Shown here: positions 24,150-33,950 of the stretch, piece by piece
Layout: the number at the start of each line of letters is the position of its first letter
Numbering within the stretch: position 1 is the first letter of the stretch
From: Bacteroidia bacterium
GTDB lineage: Bacteria > Bacteroidota > Bacteroidia > Palsa-965
Length of the DNA: 64,000 bases
NCBI GenBank assembly: GCA_025454955.1
Contig: JALONL010000021.1
Coordinates: 23,749 to 87,748 of the forward strand
Direction of reading: 5' to 3'
Notes under the pieces: model-generated
Told to the model about the DNA's origin: nothing
Seen by the model: only the letters and a program-made list of their open reading frames with translations
Databases searched by the model: none
Program-made: the position numbers and the translations under genes

Positions 24150-26033
24150 ATGATGAAAAAATTACCCTTACTTTCTGGTATTGCCCTGCTCACTTTTTCA
24201 GGTATTCAGGCGCAAACCACAGTGGGCGGCCCGGCTATGCTGGTTGATTCGCTCACATTCACCGGGGCATTGCAAACCTATACTGTGCCCTGTGGTGTAA
24301 CCAATATTATTATTGATGCTTATGGCGCACAGGGTGGAAACGGCGCGGTGGGCGGCAACAGTTCGGCCGGCGGTGCCGGCGGACGTGGCGGGTATGCTTC
24401 GGGCACGCTGAGCGTAACTCCCGGCCAGGTGCTGTTTATTACTGTAGGCGGTCAGGGCACTGCACCCTCAGGCGGGTTTAATGGCGGCGGCAATGGCGGC
24501 AACCAGAACTCCGGCGGCGGCGGCGGTGCTACCGACGTGCGCGTAAACTCTTCCAACGTAGCCGACCGTGTGCTTGTGGCCGGCGGCGGCGGCGGTGGCG
24601 GACGCGGCGGCTGCGAGCAGGCTATAGTAAATGGAGGCAATGGCGGCAACGGCGGCGGCGGCAACGGGGCCAATGGTGTGGATGCTCCCACGTCAAATGG
24701 CGTGGCCGGTGGCGGTTTTGGCGGCAACGGTGCCAATGGCGGCGGAGCCGGTATCGGTTGCGGCGGATTCCTGGGCCAGCCTGGCATTACCAGCATCAAC
24801 GAAATTGGCGGTAATGGCGGCAACGGACAAACCTGCTGCTGCTTTAACGCGGCTTCTATTCCCGGCGGCGGCGGCGGTGGCGGCGGCTACCTGGGCGGTG
24901 GCGGCGGTGGCGGCGGTTCGGCCGGAACTACAGGCTGCTCGGGCAACGACAAAGGCGGCGGCGGCGGCGGTGCCGGTGGCTCAAACTACAATGCCGGTAT
25001 GACCTCGGCAGGTACAATGACAGCCGGCGTTCGCACAGGTAACGGTGCCGTGTACATTTACTATTCCGATCCTACTCCCACACTGCCAGTTTTCACCACT
25101 ACCACAAACACGGTTTGCCCCGGCAACCAGATCAACGTGTCTGTGAATGCGGTGGCCAATGCAAACAACTACGTGTGGGCAGCCACCGGCGGCCTCGTAA
25201 TTAACAGCGGCAACGGCACCACCACCGTAAACGTAACAGCCAATGCGGCCGGTACATTAACGGTATATGCCGCCGACACGGTGTGCAACCGTCAGGGTCC
25301 TGCCGCAATTTACAGCCTCAACACCTTTGCTGCTCCCGTGGTAACTGTTGCCGCCGGCTCATCGGCCATTTGTTCGGGTTCATCAGACACACTTACTGCC
25401 TCAGGCGGCAACACCTATCTCTGGTCTGATAATTCTACCACCTCATCCATCGTTGTATCGCCCACAACTACCACCACTTACACCGTGGTGGCATACAGCA
25501 CCGATCTCTGCACCGATACGGCTGCCATTACGGTAAACGTAAACGCACTGCCGGTTGTCACACTCGCGCTTAACCAGTCAATTATTTGCCTCGACGATGC
25601 ACCGCTTACACTCAGCGGCGGTTCGCCCGCAGGCGGTACATATTCGGGCACGGCCGTAAGCAATTCTATTTTCAATCCGGCCACCGCAGGCGTGGGCACT
25701 TCAGCCATTACTTATGTTTACACTGATACCAACGGCTGCACCAACAGCGCAGTTCAAAGCATCACCGTATCGCCCTGCACAGGCGTGGCCGAAGCCGACA
25801 ACACCGGCTTTACCCTCATGCCCAATCCGGCAGCCTCGTTCATCAACCTGAACTGGACTGAGAATGTAAACACGGTTATTATTGTCGATATCCGCGGCCG
25901 CGAGGTGTTTACCCAAAATGTAAGCAACCGCAATACACTCACGGTTGATTTGCAGCAGCTTCCGGCAGGTACTTACTCGGTGCGTTTCATTGGTAATGAA
26001 ATTGTATCGCAGCGTACTTTTGTGAAACAGTAA
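24150..26033 (+). CDS. Glycine-rich secreted protein with Ig-like domains and T9SS sorting domain
   Basis: A 627-residue T9SS cargo. A signal peptide ends GIQAQ. A short beta domain (LTFTGALQTYTVPCGVTNIIIDAYGAQGG) opens a very glycine-rich region from about residue 55 to 300. It is full of GGNGG/GGGGG blocks and resembles the glycine-rich receptor-type domain family. Two or three PKD/Ig-like modules follow (NTVCPGNQINVSV, SSAICSGSSDTLTASGGNTYLWSDN, YTDTNGCTNSAVQSITV). The C-terminal sorting domain is FTLMPNPAASFINLNW ... DIRGREVF ... LPAGTYSVRF. Cysteines in the Ig-like modules suggest disulphides. It is probably a surface adhesin or matrix protein. The gly-rich stretch gives long open frames on all strands; only this one has a signal peptide and sorting domain. 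Confidence 0.85.
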   Translation: MMKKLPLLSGIALLTFSGIQAQTTVGGPAMLVDSLTFTGALQTYTVPCGVTNIIIDAYGAQGGNGAVGGNSSAGGAGGRGGYASGTLSVTPGQVLFITVGGQGTAPSGGFNGGGNGGNQNSGGGGGATDVRVNSSNVADRVLVAGGGGGGGRGGCEQAIVNGGNGGNGGGGNGANGVDAPTSNGVAGGGFGGNGANGGGAGIGCGGFLGQPGITSINEIGGNGGNGQTCCCFNAASIPGGGGGGGGYLGGGGGGGGSAGTTGCSGNDKGGGGGGAGGSNYNAGMTSAGTMTAGVRTGNGAVYIYYSDPTPTLPVFTTTTNTVCPGNQINVSVNAVANANNYVWAATGGLVINSGNGTTTVNVTANAAGTLTVYAADTVCNRQGPAAIYSLNTFAAPVVTVAAGSSAICSGSSDTLTASGGNTYLWSDNSTTSSIVVSPTTTTTYTVVAYSTDLCTDTAAITVNVNALPVVTLALNQSIICLDDAPLTLSGGSPAGGTYSGTAVSNSIFNPATAGVGTSAITYVYTDTNGCTNSAVQSITVSPCTGVAEADNTGFTLMPNPAASFINLNWTENVNTVIIVDIRGREVFTQNVSNRNTLTVDLQQLPAGTYSVRFIGNEIVSQRTFVKQ

Positions 26034-26060
26034 TTGCAGAACGCATAAACCCATGAATAA

Positions 26061-26097
26061 AAAAACCGGCTGCACTGAATATGTGTAGCTGGTTTTT
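26061..26097 (+). terminator. Terminator of the glycine-rich protein gene
   Basis: A 15-bp stem with two G-T wobbles, AAAAACCGGCTGCAC at 26061-26075 with 26083-26097, ends in TTTTT. Confidence 0.82.
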
Positions 26098-26176
26098 ATT
26101 TGTTGATTATTACCCCATAATTACCTCTTCCCGCATTTAATTAACCACCGCGATTATAATAAAGGTTAGTAAAAAC

Positions 26177-26214
26177 AAAACCGGCTGTTTCATATTGCAG
26201 AAACAGCCGGTTTT
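26177..26214. terminator. Bidirectional terminator, mainly for sdhCAB
   Basis: A perfect 15-bp stem, AAAACCGGCTGTTTC at 26177-26191 with 26200-26214, lies 16 bases beyond the sdhB stop on the minus strand, where it is followed by a T-rich tract. Confidence 0.85.
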
Positions 26215-26230
26215 ATTGAGGACAAAGAAA

Positions 26231-26989
26231 TTACTTCTTCAGTGTAGCCATCAGATACTCGCGGTTCATACGGGCAATGTTGGCGAGCGAAATTTCTTTG
26301 GGGCATTCCACTTCGCACGAACCGGTGTTGGTGCAGTTTCCGAAACCGGCTTCGTCCATGGTTTTTACCATGTTCAGCACGCGGTCGGTGCGTTCGGCCT
26401 GGCCCTGGGGCAGCAGCGCAAACTGCGATACTTTGGCTGATACAAACAGCATGGCCGACGAGTTTTTGCACGAGGCCACGCAGGCGCCGCAGCCAATGCA
26501 GGCGGCAGCCTCAAACGAAGCATCGGCATCGTCTTTGGGAATGGGAAGCGCGTTGGCATCCTGCGCATTGCCGGTGTTTACCGATACAAAGCCGCCCGAA
26601 GCAATGATCTTGTCGAATGAGGTACGGTCAACCACGAGGTCTTTAATTACCGGGAATGCCTTGGCGCGCCAGGGTTCTACGGTAATGGTATCGCCGTCTT
26701 TAAACGAGCGCATGTGCAACTGGCAGGTAGTAGTGCCTTTCATGGGGCCGTGTGCGCGGCCGTTTATGTACATGCTGCACATGCCGCATATACCTTCGCG
26801 GCAGTCGTGGTCGAATGCAATGGGCTCGTCGCCGGTGTTTATGAGCTGCTCGTTAAGTACGTCGAACATTTCGAGGAACGACATATCGGGCGAAACGTCT
26901 TTTACATTGTAAGTAACGAATTTGCCCTTATCGTTGGCGTTTTGCTGGCGCCACACTTTGAGTGTAAGGTTCATGCCTTTATGTTCCAT
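26231..26989 (-). CDS. sdhB: Succinate dehydrogenase / fumarate reductase iron-sulfur subunit
   Basis: A 252-residue electron-transfer subunit of complex II, on the cytoplasmic side of the inner membrane. It carries three cluster sites. The [2Fe-2S] ligands are in CREGICGMC with a later cysteine in TCQLHM. The [4Fe-4S] set starts in [13 protein letters not shown]. The [3Fe-4S] set lies in [15 protein letters not shown]. It is the third gene of the operon, 13 bases after sdhA. Together with the diheme-type SdhC this matches the Bacillus/Bacteroidota-type three-subunit enzyme, which oxidises succinate in the TCA cycle or can work in reverse. Confidence 0.96.
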   Translation of the reverse strand: MEHKGMNLTLKVWRQQNANDKGKFVTYNVKDVSPDMSFLEMFDVLNEQLINTGDEPIAFDHDCREGICGMCSMYINGRAHGPMKGTTTCQLHMRSFKDGDTITVEPWRAKAFPVIKDLVVDRTSFDKIIASGGFVSVNTGNAQDANALPIPKDDADASFEAAACIGCGACVASCKNSSAMLFVSAKVSQFALLPQGQAERTDRVLNMVKTMDEAGFGNCTNTGSCEVECPKEISLANIARMNREYLMATLKK

Positions 26990-27002
26990 AGCGGTAATGT
27001 TC

Positions 27003-28985
27003 TTACTTGTAGTTGCGTTGTGAGGGCTTGATGCGCTCGTATTTCAGTTCTTCCTTGTGCAGTTCGTAGTTGTTGGTGCTTTTGTATTCCCAGGCAGCTA
27101 CGTACATGTAGGTATCGTCGTGGCGCATGGCCTCGCCTTCTTCGGTCTGGTGCTCTTCGCGGAAATGTCCGCCGCACGATTCTTCGCGGTTGAGTGCGTC
27201 GAGGCACATGAGTTCGCCGAGTTCGAGGAAATCAGCCACGCGGCAGGCTTTTTCGAGTTCGGGATTGAGGCCGCTGGCGGTGCCGGGTATGCGCACATCG
27301 CTCCAGAATTCTTTCTGCAGTTTGCGGATTTCATCAATCGCCCACTGCAAACCTTCCTTGCTGCGCGCCATGCCGCATTTGTCCCACATAATTTTGCCGA
27401 GGCGTTTGTGGAAATGGTCAACCGATTTGGTGCCTTTAATATTCATCAGTTTGTTGATGAGTTCGGCAGTTTCTTTTTCGGCGGCCATAAACTCGGGGCT
27501 GTTTATGTCGGCGGCTTTGTCGCGGATCTGGCTGCTGAGGTAGCTGCCAATGGTGTAGGGAATTACGAAATAGCCGTCGGCCAGTCCCTGCATGAGTGCC
27601 GAAGCACCGAGGCGGTTTGCACCGTGGTCGGAGAAGTTGGCTTCGCCCAATGCGTAGAGGCCGGGAATGGTCGTCATAAGTTCATAATCCACCCAGAGGC
27701 CGCCCATGGTGTAGTGTACGGCGGGGTAAATGCGCATGGGCATTTCGTAGGGATTTTCGTCGGTAATCTTTTCGTACATATCGAAAAGGTTACCATACTT
27801 TTCCTTCACTACGTCTTTGCCAAGCTGGATAATGCGCTCGTGTGTGGGATTGCTTTCGCCGAGTTTGCTGGCCTGTTGTTTGCCGTAGCGTTCAATGGCC
27901 GAAGCATAATCGAGGTAAACGGCCATTTTGGAAGCGCCCACGCCGTAGCCGGCATCGCAGCGTTCTTTGGCGGCGCGTGAGGCTACGTCGCGCGGAACGA
28001 GGTTGCCGAAAGCCGGGTAACGGCGCTCAAGAAAATAATCGCGTTCTTCTTCCGGAATTTCGTTGGGTTTGCGTGTATCGCCCTGTTTCTTGGGCACCCA
28101 GATGCGGCCGTCGTTACGCAGCGACTCAGACATGAGTGTGAGTTTCGACTGGTGATCGCCCGAAACGGGGATGCAGGTGGGGTGAATTTGAGTAAAGCAG
28201 GGGTTGCCAAAGTAGGCTCCGCGTTTGTGTGCTTTCCATGCGGCGGTTACGTTCGAGCCCATTGCGTTGGTGGAAAGGAAAAACACGTTGCCGTAGCCGC
28301 CGGTGCAAAGCAGTACAGCGTGGCCCGAGTGGCGTTCGAGTTCGCCGGTAACCATGTTGCGGGCAATGATTCCTTTGGCTTTGCCGTCGATCATTACCAC
28401 GTCCATCATTTCGTGGCGCGAGTACATTTGCGCATTGCCCAAACCTACCTGGCGTTCGAGTGCGCTGTATGCACCCAGCAGAAGCTGCTGGCCGGTTTGG
28501 CCGGCGGCGTAAAATGTGCGCTGCACCTGCGTACCGCCAAAAGAGCGGTTACTGAGCAGTCCGCCGTATTCGCGGGCAAAGGGCACACCCTGCGCCACGC
28601 ACTGGTCGATAATGCTGGTGCTTACTTCGGCCAGGCGGTGTACGTTGGCTTCGCGGGCGCGGTAGTCGCCGCCTTTAATGGTATCGTAAAACAGGCGCCA
28701 TACGCTGTCGCCGTCGTTCTGGTAGTTTTTGGCGGCGTTAATTCCGCCCTGTGCGGCAATGGAGTGTGCGCGGCGCGGGCTGTCCTGAAAGCAGAATACT
28801 TTCACCTTATAGCCAAGTTCGGCCAGTGTGGCGGCGGCCGAAGCACCGGCCAGACCCGATCCCACAACAATAATTTCGAGGCTGCGCTTGTTGGCCGGGT
28901 TTACCAGAGCCACTTCCGAACGGTATTTCGTCCATTTCTGCTCCAGTTCGCCTGCCGGAATTTTCGCGTTGAGTTTGCTGCTCAT
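27003..28985 (-). CDS. sdhA: Succinate dehydrogenase / fumarate reductase flavoprotein subunit
   Basis: A 660-residue FAD-bearing catalytic subunit. The dinucleotide-binding motif [21 protein letters not shown] is at residues 35-55. The FAD-linking histidine region is [17 protein letters not shown]. The substrate-binding and capping stretch includes [16 protein letters not shown] and [39 protein letters not shown]. It oxidises succinate to fumarate and passes electrons to SdhB. The length, a little above the E. coli protein, is normal for this three-subunit type. It sits between sdhC (36-base gap) and sdhB (13-base gap), all minus strand. Confidence 0.97.
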   Translation of the reverse strand: MSSKLNAKIPAGELEQKWTKYRSEVALVNPANKRSLEIIVVGSGLAGASAAATLAELGYKVKVFCFQDSPRRAHSIAAQGGINAAKNYQNDGDSVWRLFYDTIKGGDYRAREANVHRLAEVSTSIIDQCVAQGVPFAREYGGLLSNRSFGGTQVQRTFYAAGQTGQQLLLGAYSALERQVGLGNAQMYSRHEMMDVVMIDGKAKGIIARNMVTGELERHSGHAVLLCTGGYGNVFFLSTNAMGSNVTAAWKAHKRGAYFGNPCFTQIHPTCIPVSGDHQSKLTLMSESLRNDGRIWVPKKQGDTRKPNEIPEEERDYFLERRYPAFGNLVPRDVASRAAKERCDAGYGVGASKMAVYLDYASAIERYGKQQASKLGESNPTHERIIQLGKDVVKEKYGNLFDMYEKITDENPYEMPMRIYPAVHYTMGGLWVDYELMTTIPGLYALGEANFSDHGANRLGASALMQGLADGYFVIPYTIGSYLSSQIRDKAADINSPEFMAAEKETAELINKLMNIKGTKSVDHFHKRLGKIMWDKCGMARSKEGLQWAIDEIRKLQKEFWSDVRIPGTASGLNPELEKACRVADFLELGELMCLDALNREESCGGHFREEHQTEEGEAMRHDDTYMYVAAWEYKSTNNYELHKEELKYERIKPSQRNYK

Positions 28986-29021
28986 AGTGGTATGATGAAT
29001 GCGAATGTGCGTTTGGTTGAA

Positions 29022-29732
29022 TTACATATTCCAGTTAAGGGCATCAAAGCCAATGTATTTGGCCAACTGGAAGAAAATGGGAAATGCGCCGAAGCCCACG
29101 CCAATGAGCACCGCAAAACCCACGCTGGCCATTTTCCAGACCTTGCTGTACTTCTGGTTGTTGATACCCAGCGTCTGAAATGCCGACTGGAAGCCGTGGT
29201 TGAGGTGAAACGCCAGCAGCAGTACCGAAATGAGGTAGATAATGGCGTAAATGGGATTTGAAAGCGCCTCTGCCACTTCCATGGCCAGTGTTTCGCCGCC
29301 GGTGGCCATAGCCTCTTCGGGCCCCACCACATGGCCGGTTACACGATACGGCACAAAGAAGTTGTACAGGTGTACCACAATAAAGAAGAAGATAATGCTG
29401 CCCGTGAGCAGCATATTGCGCGAAAACCAGTCGCTGGTTTTCGAAGTACCGTCCACGGCATATTTTACCGGGCGGGCATCGCTGTTTTCTTTGGTAAGCA
29501 GCAGCGCCTGGGCTACGTGTACCACAATGGCCAGAAACAGCACCACTTCGATAATGCGAATGAGGATGCTGTGTACCATGCTGTGCGAGGCTTCGTTAAA
29601 CTCTTTGCCGCCGTCGCCAAAGAATAAATGCACGTTGGTGTAAAGATGCTCCAGAAGGAACAGACACAGGAATAACCCCGACAGGGCCATCACCGTTTTC
29701 TTGCCGAGCGAGGAAGTAAGAAATTTCGTCAT
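29022..29732 (-). CDS. sdhC: Succinate dehydrogenase cytochrome b subunit (single-polypeptide membrane anchor)
   Basis: A 236-residue integral membrane protein with five predicted helices, the b558-type anchor that binds haem and quinone for SdhAB. Visible features are KKTVMALSGLFLCLFLLEHLYTNVHL near the N-terminus, with histidine in helix 1; VHSILIRIIEVVLFLAIVVHVAQALLL; IIFFFIVVHLYNFFVPYRV; and LLAFHLNHGFQSAFQTLG. Histidines on the helices are the likely haem ligands. The first gene of sdhCAB, it is divergent from the GIDE-domain gene at 30169 across a 436-base gap. Confidence 0.93.
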   Translation of the reverse strand: MTKFLTSSLGKKTVMALSGLFLCLFLLEHLYTNVHLFFGDGGKEFNEASHSMVHSILIRIIEVVLFLAIVVHVAQALLLTKENSDARPVKYAVDGTSKTSDWFSRNMLLTGSIIFFFIVVHLYNFFVPYRVTGHVVGPEEAMATGGETLAMEVAEALSNPIYAIIYLISVLLLAFHLNHGFQSAFQTLGINNQKYSKVWKMASVGFAVLIGVGFGAFPIFFQLAKYIGFDALNWNM

Positions 29733-30168
29733 ACTGCGAAATGCAAATGTTGTTGTTGGAAAACCTGTCCGGACTGGTTTCCGGCAGCGGTTACAAATGT
29801 ACTTACCGCAACCGATACCACAAGCCGAAATTTCAGGTTTTCATTTCGGCTTAATAACAAGCGGTATGGGGCAAGGTTCAATAATGGTAAGCGTTTTAGG
29901 CTTATTAAAAATGAATCTAAATAAGAGGGTTGTTTGTGGTTTGCAGGGTCGAAAAGGGGGTAATGGGGGTTTGTAAAATATTTACCGGCAGTATTCGCCA
30001 AACAATTCCACAAACGAACAAAGTCAGGTGTTTTTGAATGTAAAACCCCAATCATCCGGTTAATAGCAGTTGGGTAATTTGTTTCTAAACTTTCCGATGT
30101 CTTTAAGTCATCGGAAAGTTTAGGGCTTATATTTACTGTTATTAACCAAACCCAATTCAACCCGCACC
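29733..30168. other. Divergent intergenic region with one perfect inverted repeat
   Basis: Between sdhC (minus) and the first GIDE gene (plus). No reading frame with coding character was seen. The only strong structure is the inverted repeat at 30086-30122. Promoters for both flanking genes must lie here, but no clear TAnnTTTGC box stands out. Confidence 0.55.
30086..30122. repeat. Perfect 14-bp inverted repeat
   Basis: TAAACTTTCCGATG at 30086-30099 pairs exactly with 30109-30122 around a 9-base loop. It has no T run on either side. It lies 47 bases before the first GIDE gene, so it may be an operator or leader hairpin. Confidence 0.7.
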
Positions 30169-30813
30169 ATGATCTGGGCCATACTCACCATAGCCGTTGT
30201 AGCACTCATCATTTTCCTCGTCTGGTTTTTCGCCGAAAAAACAGTGGTATTGCGCAATATCCGCAAGCATCAGCCGCAGCAGGTAAGCAGTTTCCGCGAA
30301 GGAACCGTGGGGCGGGTGCAGGGTAAAGTGGTGTTTCACGGACAAACTTTGCATGCTCCGCTGAGCGGGCGTGAATGCTCGTATTACCGGGTTATTGTGG
30401 AGGAATACCGCAGCAGCGGAAAATCGGGGCACTGGCATAAAGTTATTGACGATGCCAAAGCCGGAATGGTGCTGCTGAACGACGGAACCGGATACGCCCT
30501 GCTCAATGCGGCCAGTGCGCGCTGCTATGTGGTGCCCGATACCACGCAAAGGTCGGGCACGTTTAACGATGCTCCGGCGAACATTGAAGAATACCTGAAA
30601 ACCCACGCCAAAAAAAGCACCGGTCTTTTCGGATGGAACAAGAGTATGCGATATAAGGAAGGACTTTTGGTGCAGGGCGAAATTGTAAACGTAACCGGAA
30701 AAGGCGTTTGGCGCGATGCAAAGTCGCTGGGATTTCAGTTGCCGGTGGATAAGGTGCTGGTGTTTTCGGCAGAGCGTGATGTGAAGTTGTATTTTACGGA
30801 TGGGGTGGTGTGA
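30169..30813 (+). CDS. GIDE-domain membrane protein, copy 1
   Basis: A 214-residue protein with one N-terminal transmembrane helix (MIWAILTIAVVALIIFLVWFF). A soluble domain resembles GIDE, the domain found in the mitochondrial E3 ligase MUL1/MAPL and in many bacterial membrane proteins. Characteristic segments are GTVGRVQGKVVFHGQTLHAP, SGRECSYYRVIVEEY, and a DGTGYALLNAASARCYV strand pair. No RING domain is present, so no ubiquitin-type activity is expected. In bacteria the role is unknown, possibly membrane stress or lipid-related. A paralogue follows after 40 bases. The two share domain order but little sequence beyond the motifs. Confidence 0.72.
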   Translation: MIWAILTIAVVALIIFLVWFFAEKTVVLRNIRKHQPQQVSSFREGTVGRVQGKVVFHGQTLHAPLSGRECSYYRVIVEEYRSSGKSGHWHKVIDDAKAGMVLLNDGTGYALLNAASARCYVVPDTTQRSGTFNDAPANIEEYLKTHAKKSTGLFGWNKSMRYKEGLLVQGEIVNVTGKGVWRDAKSLGFQLPVDKVLVFSAERDVKLYFTDGVV

Positions 30814-30853
30814 GCAGTGTATCAAGACAATTCCTTTTAATCCCACATCATAA

Positions 30854-31492
30854 ATGACTCAAGCCATTATTACCCTTTCGGCGATATTCCTGCTGATATT
30901 GATCTTGTATTACTTTTCGAATTCTGTAAGAATCAAAAGAAAGATTAAAAGGCAACAGCAACTTTTCATTCATCATTTCCCCGATGGTGGTGTGGGAAGG
31001 GTTTCGGGAAAAGCTTTTTTTAACGGCTCATACATTAATTCACCTGTTACCACAGAAGAAGGATTATATTCAAGAGTCACAATTTTTCAATATGTAAGAC
31101 ACAATAGTGAAGTACAGATTTTCGAGAAAAAACACCCCGAATTCTTTATAATTTCTGATGCAACCGGTTATGCACTTGTGTATGTGAAACATGCCAAAGA
31201 AACATATTCAGGCGAAACAGAATATAATTCCACTTTCAGTTATATCCCTCCGGTGAATCCGGCAAAGTTTCTTGCCGATCACTATATAATTTCTGAAGAA
31301 TTTTTCGGGGTAAGAAATGCGCTGCGTATTAATGAATTTCTCCTCAAAGAATCAATGGAAATATCCGTGTTTGGTAAGGGATATTGGGTAAGTACACAGC
31401 AGCTTGGCATTAACCTTCCGGTAAATCGGGTATTGGTATTTGGGATGAAAAGTGAAGATGAATTGTATATTACCAATAAGCTGAAAAGCTAA
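30854..31492 (+). CDS. GIDE-domain membrane protein, copy 2
   Basis: A 212-residue paralogue of the preceding gene: N-terminal helix (ITLSAIFLLILILYYFSNSV), then the same fold with GGVGRVSGKAFFNGSYINSPV, TTEEGLYSRVTIFQY, SDATGYALVYVKHAKETY and a C-terminal LPVNRVLVFGMKSEDELYITN, which corresponds to LPVDKVLVFSAERDVKLYFTD in copy 1. It is more AT-rich than its neighbour. It is probably co-transcribed with copy 1. The conserved cysteine of copy 1 (SGRECSYY) is replaced here (EEGLYSR), which argues against a catalytic role for it. Confidence 0.7.
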   Translation: MTQAIITLSAIFLLILILYYFSNSVRIKRKIKRQQQLFIHHFPDGGVGRVSGKAFFNGSYINSPVTTEEGLYSRVTIFQYVRHNSEVQIFEKKHPEFFIISDATGYALVYVKHAKETYSGETEYNSTFSYIPPVNPAKFLADHYIISEEFFGVRNALRINEFLLKESMEISVFGKGYWVSTQQLGINLPVNRVLVFGMKSEDELYITNKLKS

Positions 31493-31635
31493 TACTGTAA
31501 TTGGCAAATGCACGGGTGGTTTCGGGGAAGCTAAGAAAGTACAACACCCGGAAATGCGGCTATAAAGCCGTTTTATATTTTCTGATACAGCATTTCCGCC
31601 TGAATAATTCCTGAATGCCATTTACCCACTTTCCC

Positions 31636-31643
31636 TATCTTTA
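31636..31643 (+). promoter_or_regulatory. Promoter -7-like element of the aminopeptidase gene
   Basis: TATCTTTA, about 25 bases before the ATG at 31669, is close to the TAnnTTTG consensus. Confidence 0.5.
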
Positions 31644-31668
31644 ACCCTCATTCAAGCTACAATCAGTT

Positions 31669-32967
31669 ATGCGCTACGCACCCATCAACAACTCGCTCTT
31701 TACCGACAACCGCCGCCGGTTTGCTTCACGCATGAAGCCCAATTCCATTGCCGTTTTCAATGCCAATGATGTAATGCCCACCGGGGCCGACGGCACCATG
31801 AAATTCCGCCAGAACAGCGATTTGTTTTACCTCACGGGTGTGGATCAGGAAGAAACCATTTTGCTGCTCTTCCCCGATTCGGCCGATCCCGACCACCGCG
31901 AAGTGCTTTTTGTGCGCGAAACCAGCGAGCACATTGCCATTTGGGAAGGCGAAAAACTGAACAAGGAACAGGCCACCGCCGTATCGGGTGTGCGCAAAGT
32001 GTATTGGACACACCAGTTCAAACAAATCTTATATACGTTAATGGTTGAGGCCGAAAACGTGTACCTCAATACCAACGAGCATTACCGCGCCGTAATTGAA
32101 GTGGAAACCCGCGATGCCCGTTTTGTAAAATGGTGCCGCGAAACCTATCCGCTGCACAACTACCTGCGCTCGGCTCCCATTCTTCATGAGCTTCGCGCGA
32201 TAAAATCAGAATTCGAGATTGAACTCATGCGCAAGGCGTGCGACCTTACCGAAAAAGGTTTCCGCAGGCTGCTGGGCTTTATTAAGCCGGGCGTGTGGGA
32301 ATACGAAATCGAAGCCGAACTGGCCCACGAGTTTATCCGCCACGGTGCAGGCTTTGCGGGCTACGAACCCATCATTGCCTCGGGCAAAAACTCGTGTGTA
32401 CTGCACTATAACATCAACGACAAGCAATGCCATGATGGCGATGTGCTGCTCATGGACTTTGCCGCCGGCTATGCCAACTACCAGAGCGATCTTACCCGCA
32501 CCGTGCCCGTAAACGGCAAATACACCCAGCGCCAGCGCGATGTGTACAATGCCGTGCTGCGTGTAATGCGTTATGCCATGACGCGCCTTGTGCCCGGCAA
32601 CATGATTGTGGATTACCACAAGGAAGTGGGCCTGGCCATGGAAGAAGAGCTCATCAAACTCGGCCTGCTTGACGCGGCCGAAGTGAAAAAGCAAAATCCC
32701 GATGCGCCGCTGTATAAAAAGTATTTCATGCACGGCACTTCGCACTACCTAGGTATCGATGTACACGATGTGGGCGCACGTTACCGCAAGTTTGAAGCGG
32801 GCATGGTTTATACCTGCGAACCCGGCATTTACATTCCGGCCGAAGGCATTGGCGTGCGCATCGAAAACGATATTCTGCTCAGCCACAACGGCCCGGTTGA
32901 TCTTATGGCCAATATTCCCATTGAAGCCGACCATATCGAACAACTGATGGCCGAAAGCCGCAAGTAA
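31669..32967 (+). CDS. pepP: Xaa-Pro aminopeptidase (M24B family)
   Basis: A 432-residue cytoplasmic metallopeptidase that removes an N-terminal residue preceding proline. The N-terminal creatinase-like domain contains MKFRQNSDLFYLTGVDQEETILLLFPD. The pita-bread catalytic domain starts near residue 175. Its dinuclear-metal ligands are recognisable in LLMDFAAGYANYQSDLTRTVPVNG (two Asp), HGTSHYLGIDVHDVG (His), CEPGIYIP (Glu) and RIENDILL (Glu). The frame is normal length for bacterial PepP. An alpha/beta hydrolase gene follows 12 bases after its stop and is likely co-transcribed. Confidence 0.94.
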   Translation: MRYAPINNSLFTDNRRRFASRMKPNSIAVFNANDVMPTGADGTMKFRQNSDLFYLTGVDQEETILLLFPDSADPDHREVLFVRETSEHIAIWEGEKLNKEQATAVSGVRKVYWTHQFKQILYTLMVEAENVYLNTNEHYRAVIEVETRDARFVKWCRETYPLHNYLRSAPILHELRAIKSEFEIELMRKACDLTEKGFRRLLGFIKPGVWEYEIEAELAHEFIRHGAGFAGYEPIIASGKNSCVLHYNINDKQCHDGDVLLMDFAAGYANYQSDLTRTVPVNGKYTQRQRDVYNAVLRVMRYAMTRLVPGNMIVDYHKEVGLAMEEELIKLGLLDAAEVKKQNPDAPLYKKYFMHGTSHYLGIDVHDVGARYRKFEAGMVYTCEPGIYIPAEGIGVRIENDILLSHNGPVDLMANIPIEADHIEQLMAESRK

Positions 32968-32979
32968 ACGCCACGCCGT

Positions 32980-33849
32980 ATGCCCGCCAGGACTCCGCGC
33001 AAACCAGCCAGGTCTGATGAAGCACGCCCGCTTAACACAGTGGTGTGCCGCGGTGCCCGCATCCGCTATTCCGATACCGGCAAAGGCCGCGCCATTGTGC
33101 TGCTGCACGGCTTCCTCGAATCGCTGGAGGTGTGGAACTACAATGGCTTTGCCGATGAACTGGCGCAAAAATTCCGCGTCATCGCCATTGACCTTCCCGG
33201 GCACGGCAAGTCAGACTGCCTCGGCTATGTACACCGCATGGAGCGCATGGCCGATGTGGTAAAAGACGTAATGGATCATGCAGGCCTGCGCCGGTACGTA
33301 ATTGCCGGCCACTCCATGGGCGGCTATGTGGCATTAGCCTTTGCCGAAAAGTATCCGGAGTTTTTGCGCGGCCTCTGCCTCTTTCACAGCACCGCCCTGG
33401 CCGACAGCGAAGAAAAACAGCTCGACCGCGAACGCGCCATACGCATTGTGAAACGCAGCGCCGTAAAATATACTCATCCGCTGGTCACCAACCTGTTTGC
33501 GCTGGCCAATGTGCGCTACATGAAAAAAGAAATTACCTGGCTTCGCCGCGTGGCCTCGCGCACACGCAAGCAGGGCATTGTGGCCGCACTCGAAGGCATG
33601 AAAATACGCCGCAATCGCGAGCCGGTGCTCAAATTTGCCCCGTATCCCGTACTCATCATCGCCGGCAAACGCGATAATGTAATACCCGTACACACCCTCG
33701 AAGAACAGGCCAAACTGCCCAAAACCTGCCGCCTGCTTGCGTTGGACAGAGTAGGCCACATGGGCTTCATAGAAGCCCGCGACATTACCCTGCAAAAACT
33801 CCGCGCATTTACAGGAGCCTGTTACAAGCGGAAATTTTCGGGTGTATAA
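32980..33849 (+). CDS. Alpha/beta-fold hydrolase
   Basis: A 289-residue serine hydrolase. The oxyanion/HG motif is IVLLHGFLESLEVW. The nucleophile elbow is GHSMGG with serine as nucleophile. The acid is probably the aspartate in AGKRDNVIPV, and the catalytic histidine is in DRVGHMGFIEA. The cap region has several arginine-rich helices. The N-terminal ~30 residues are basic and not part of the fold, so a start further in is possible, although the ATG at 32980 directly follows pepP. The substrate is unknown. No signal peptide is evident, so the protein is probably cytoplasmic. Confidence 0.88.
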   Translation: MPARTPRKPARSDEARPLNTVVCRGARIRYSDTGKGRAIVLLHGFLESLEVWNYNGFADELAQKFRVIAIDLPGHGKSDCLGYVHRMERMADVVKDVMDHAGLRRYVIAGHSMGGYVALAFAEKYPEFLRGLCLFHSTALADSEEKQLDRERAIRIVKRSAVKYTHPLVTNLFALANVRYMKKEITWLRRVASRTRKQGIVAALEGMKIRRNREPVLKFAPYPVLIIAGKRDNVIPVHTLEEQAKLPKTCRLLALDRVGHMGFIEARDITLQKLRAFTGACYKRKFSGV

Positions 33850-33874
33850 TCCACAGTAAAATATTGGAATAAAA

Positions 33875-33905
33875 AAAGCCGGCTGCAACCTCTGCAACCG
33901 GCTTT
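33875..33905 (+). terminator. Terminator of pepP-hydrolase unit
   Basis: A 13-bp stem with one mismatch, AAAGCCGGCTGCA at 33875-33887 with TGCAACCGGCTTT at 33893-33905. There is no long T run, so it is weaker than the others. Confidence 0.65.
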
Positions 33906-33950
33906 AACTGAGCTACGCCTTAACCTTAAAAAAACGTAACTGCCAATCCT

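Noticed and set aside
24452..25002. Long proline-rich (minus) and alanine-rich (plus) frames inside the glycine-rich gene
   Set aside because: They are shadows of the GGC-rich repeat; only the annotated frame has a signal peptide and sorting domain.
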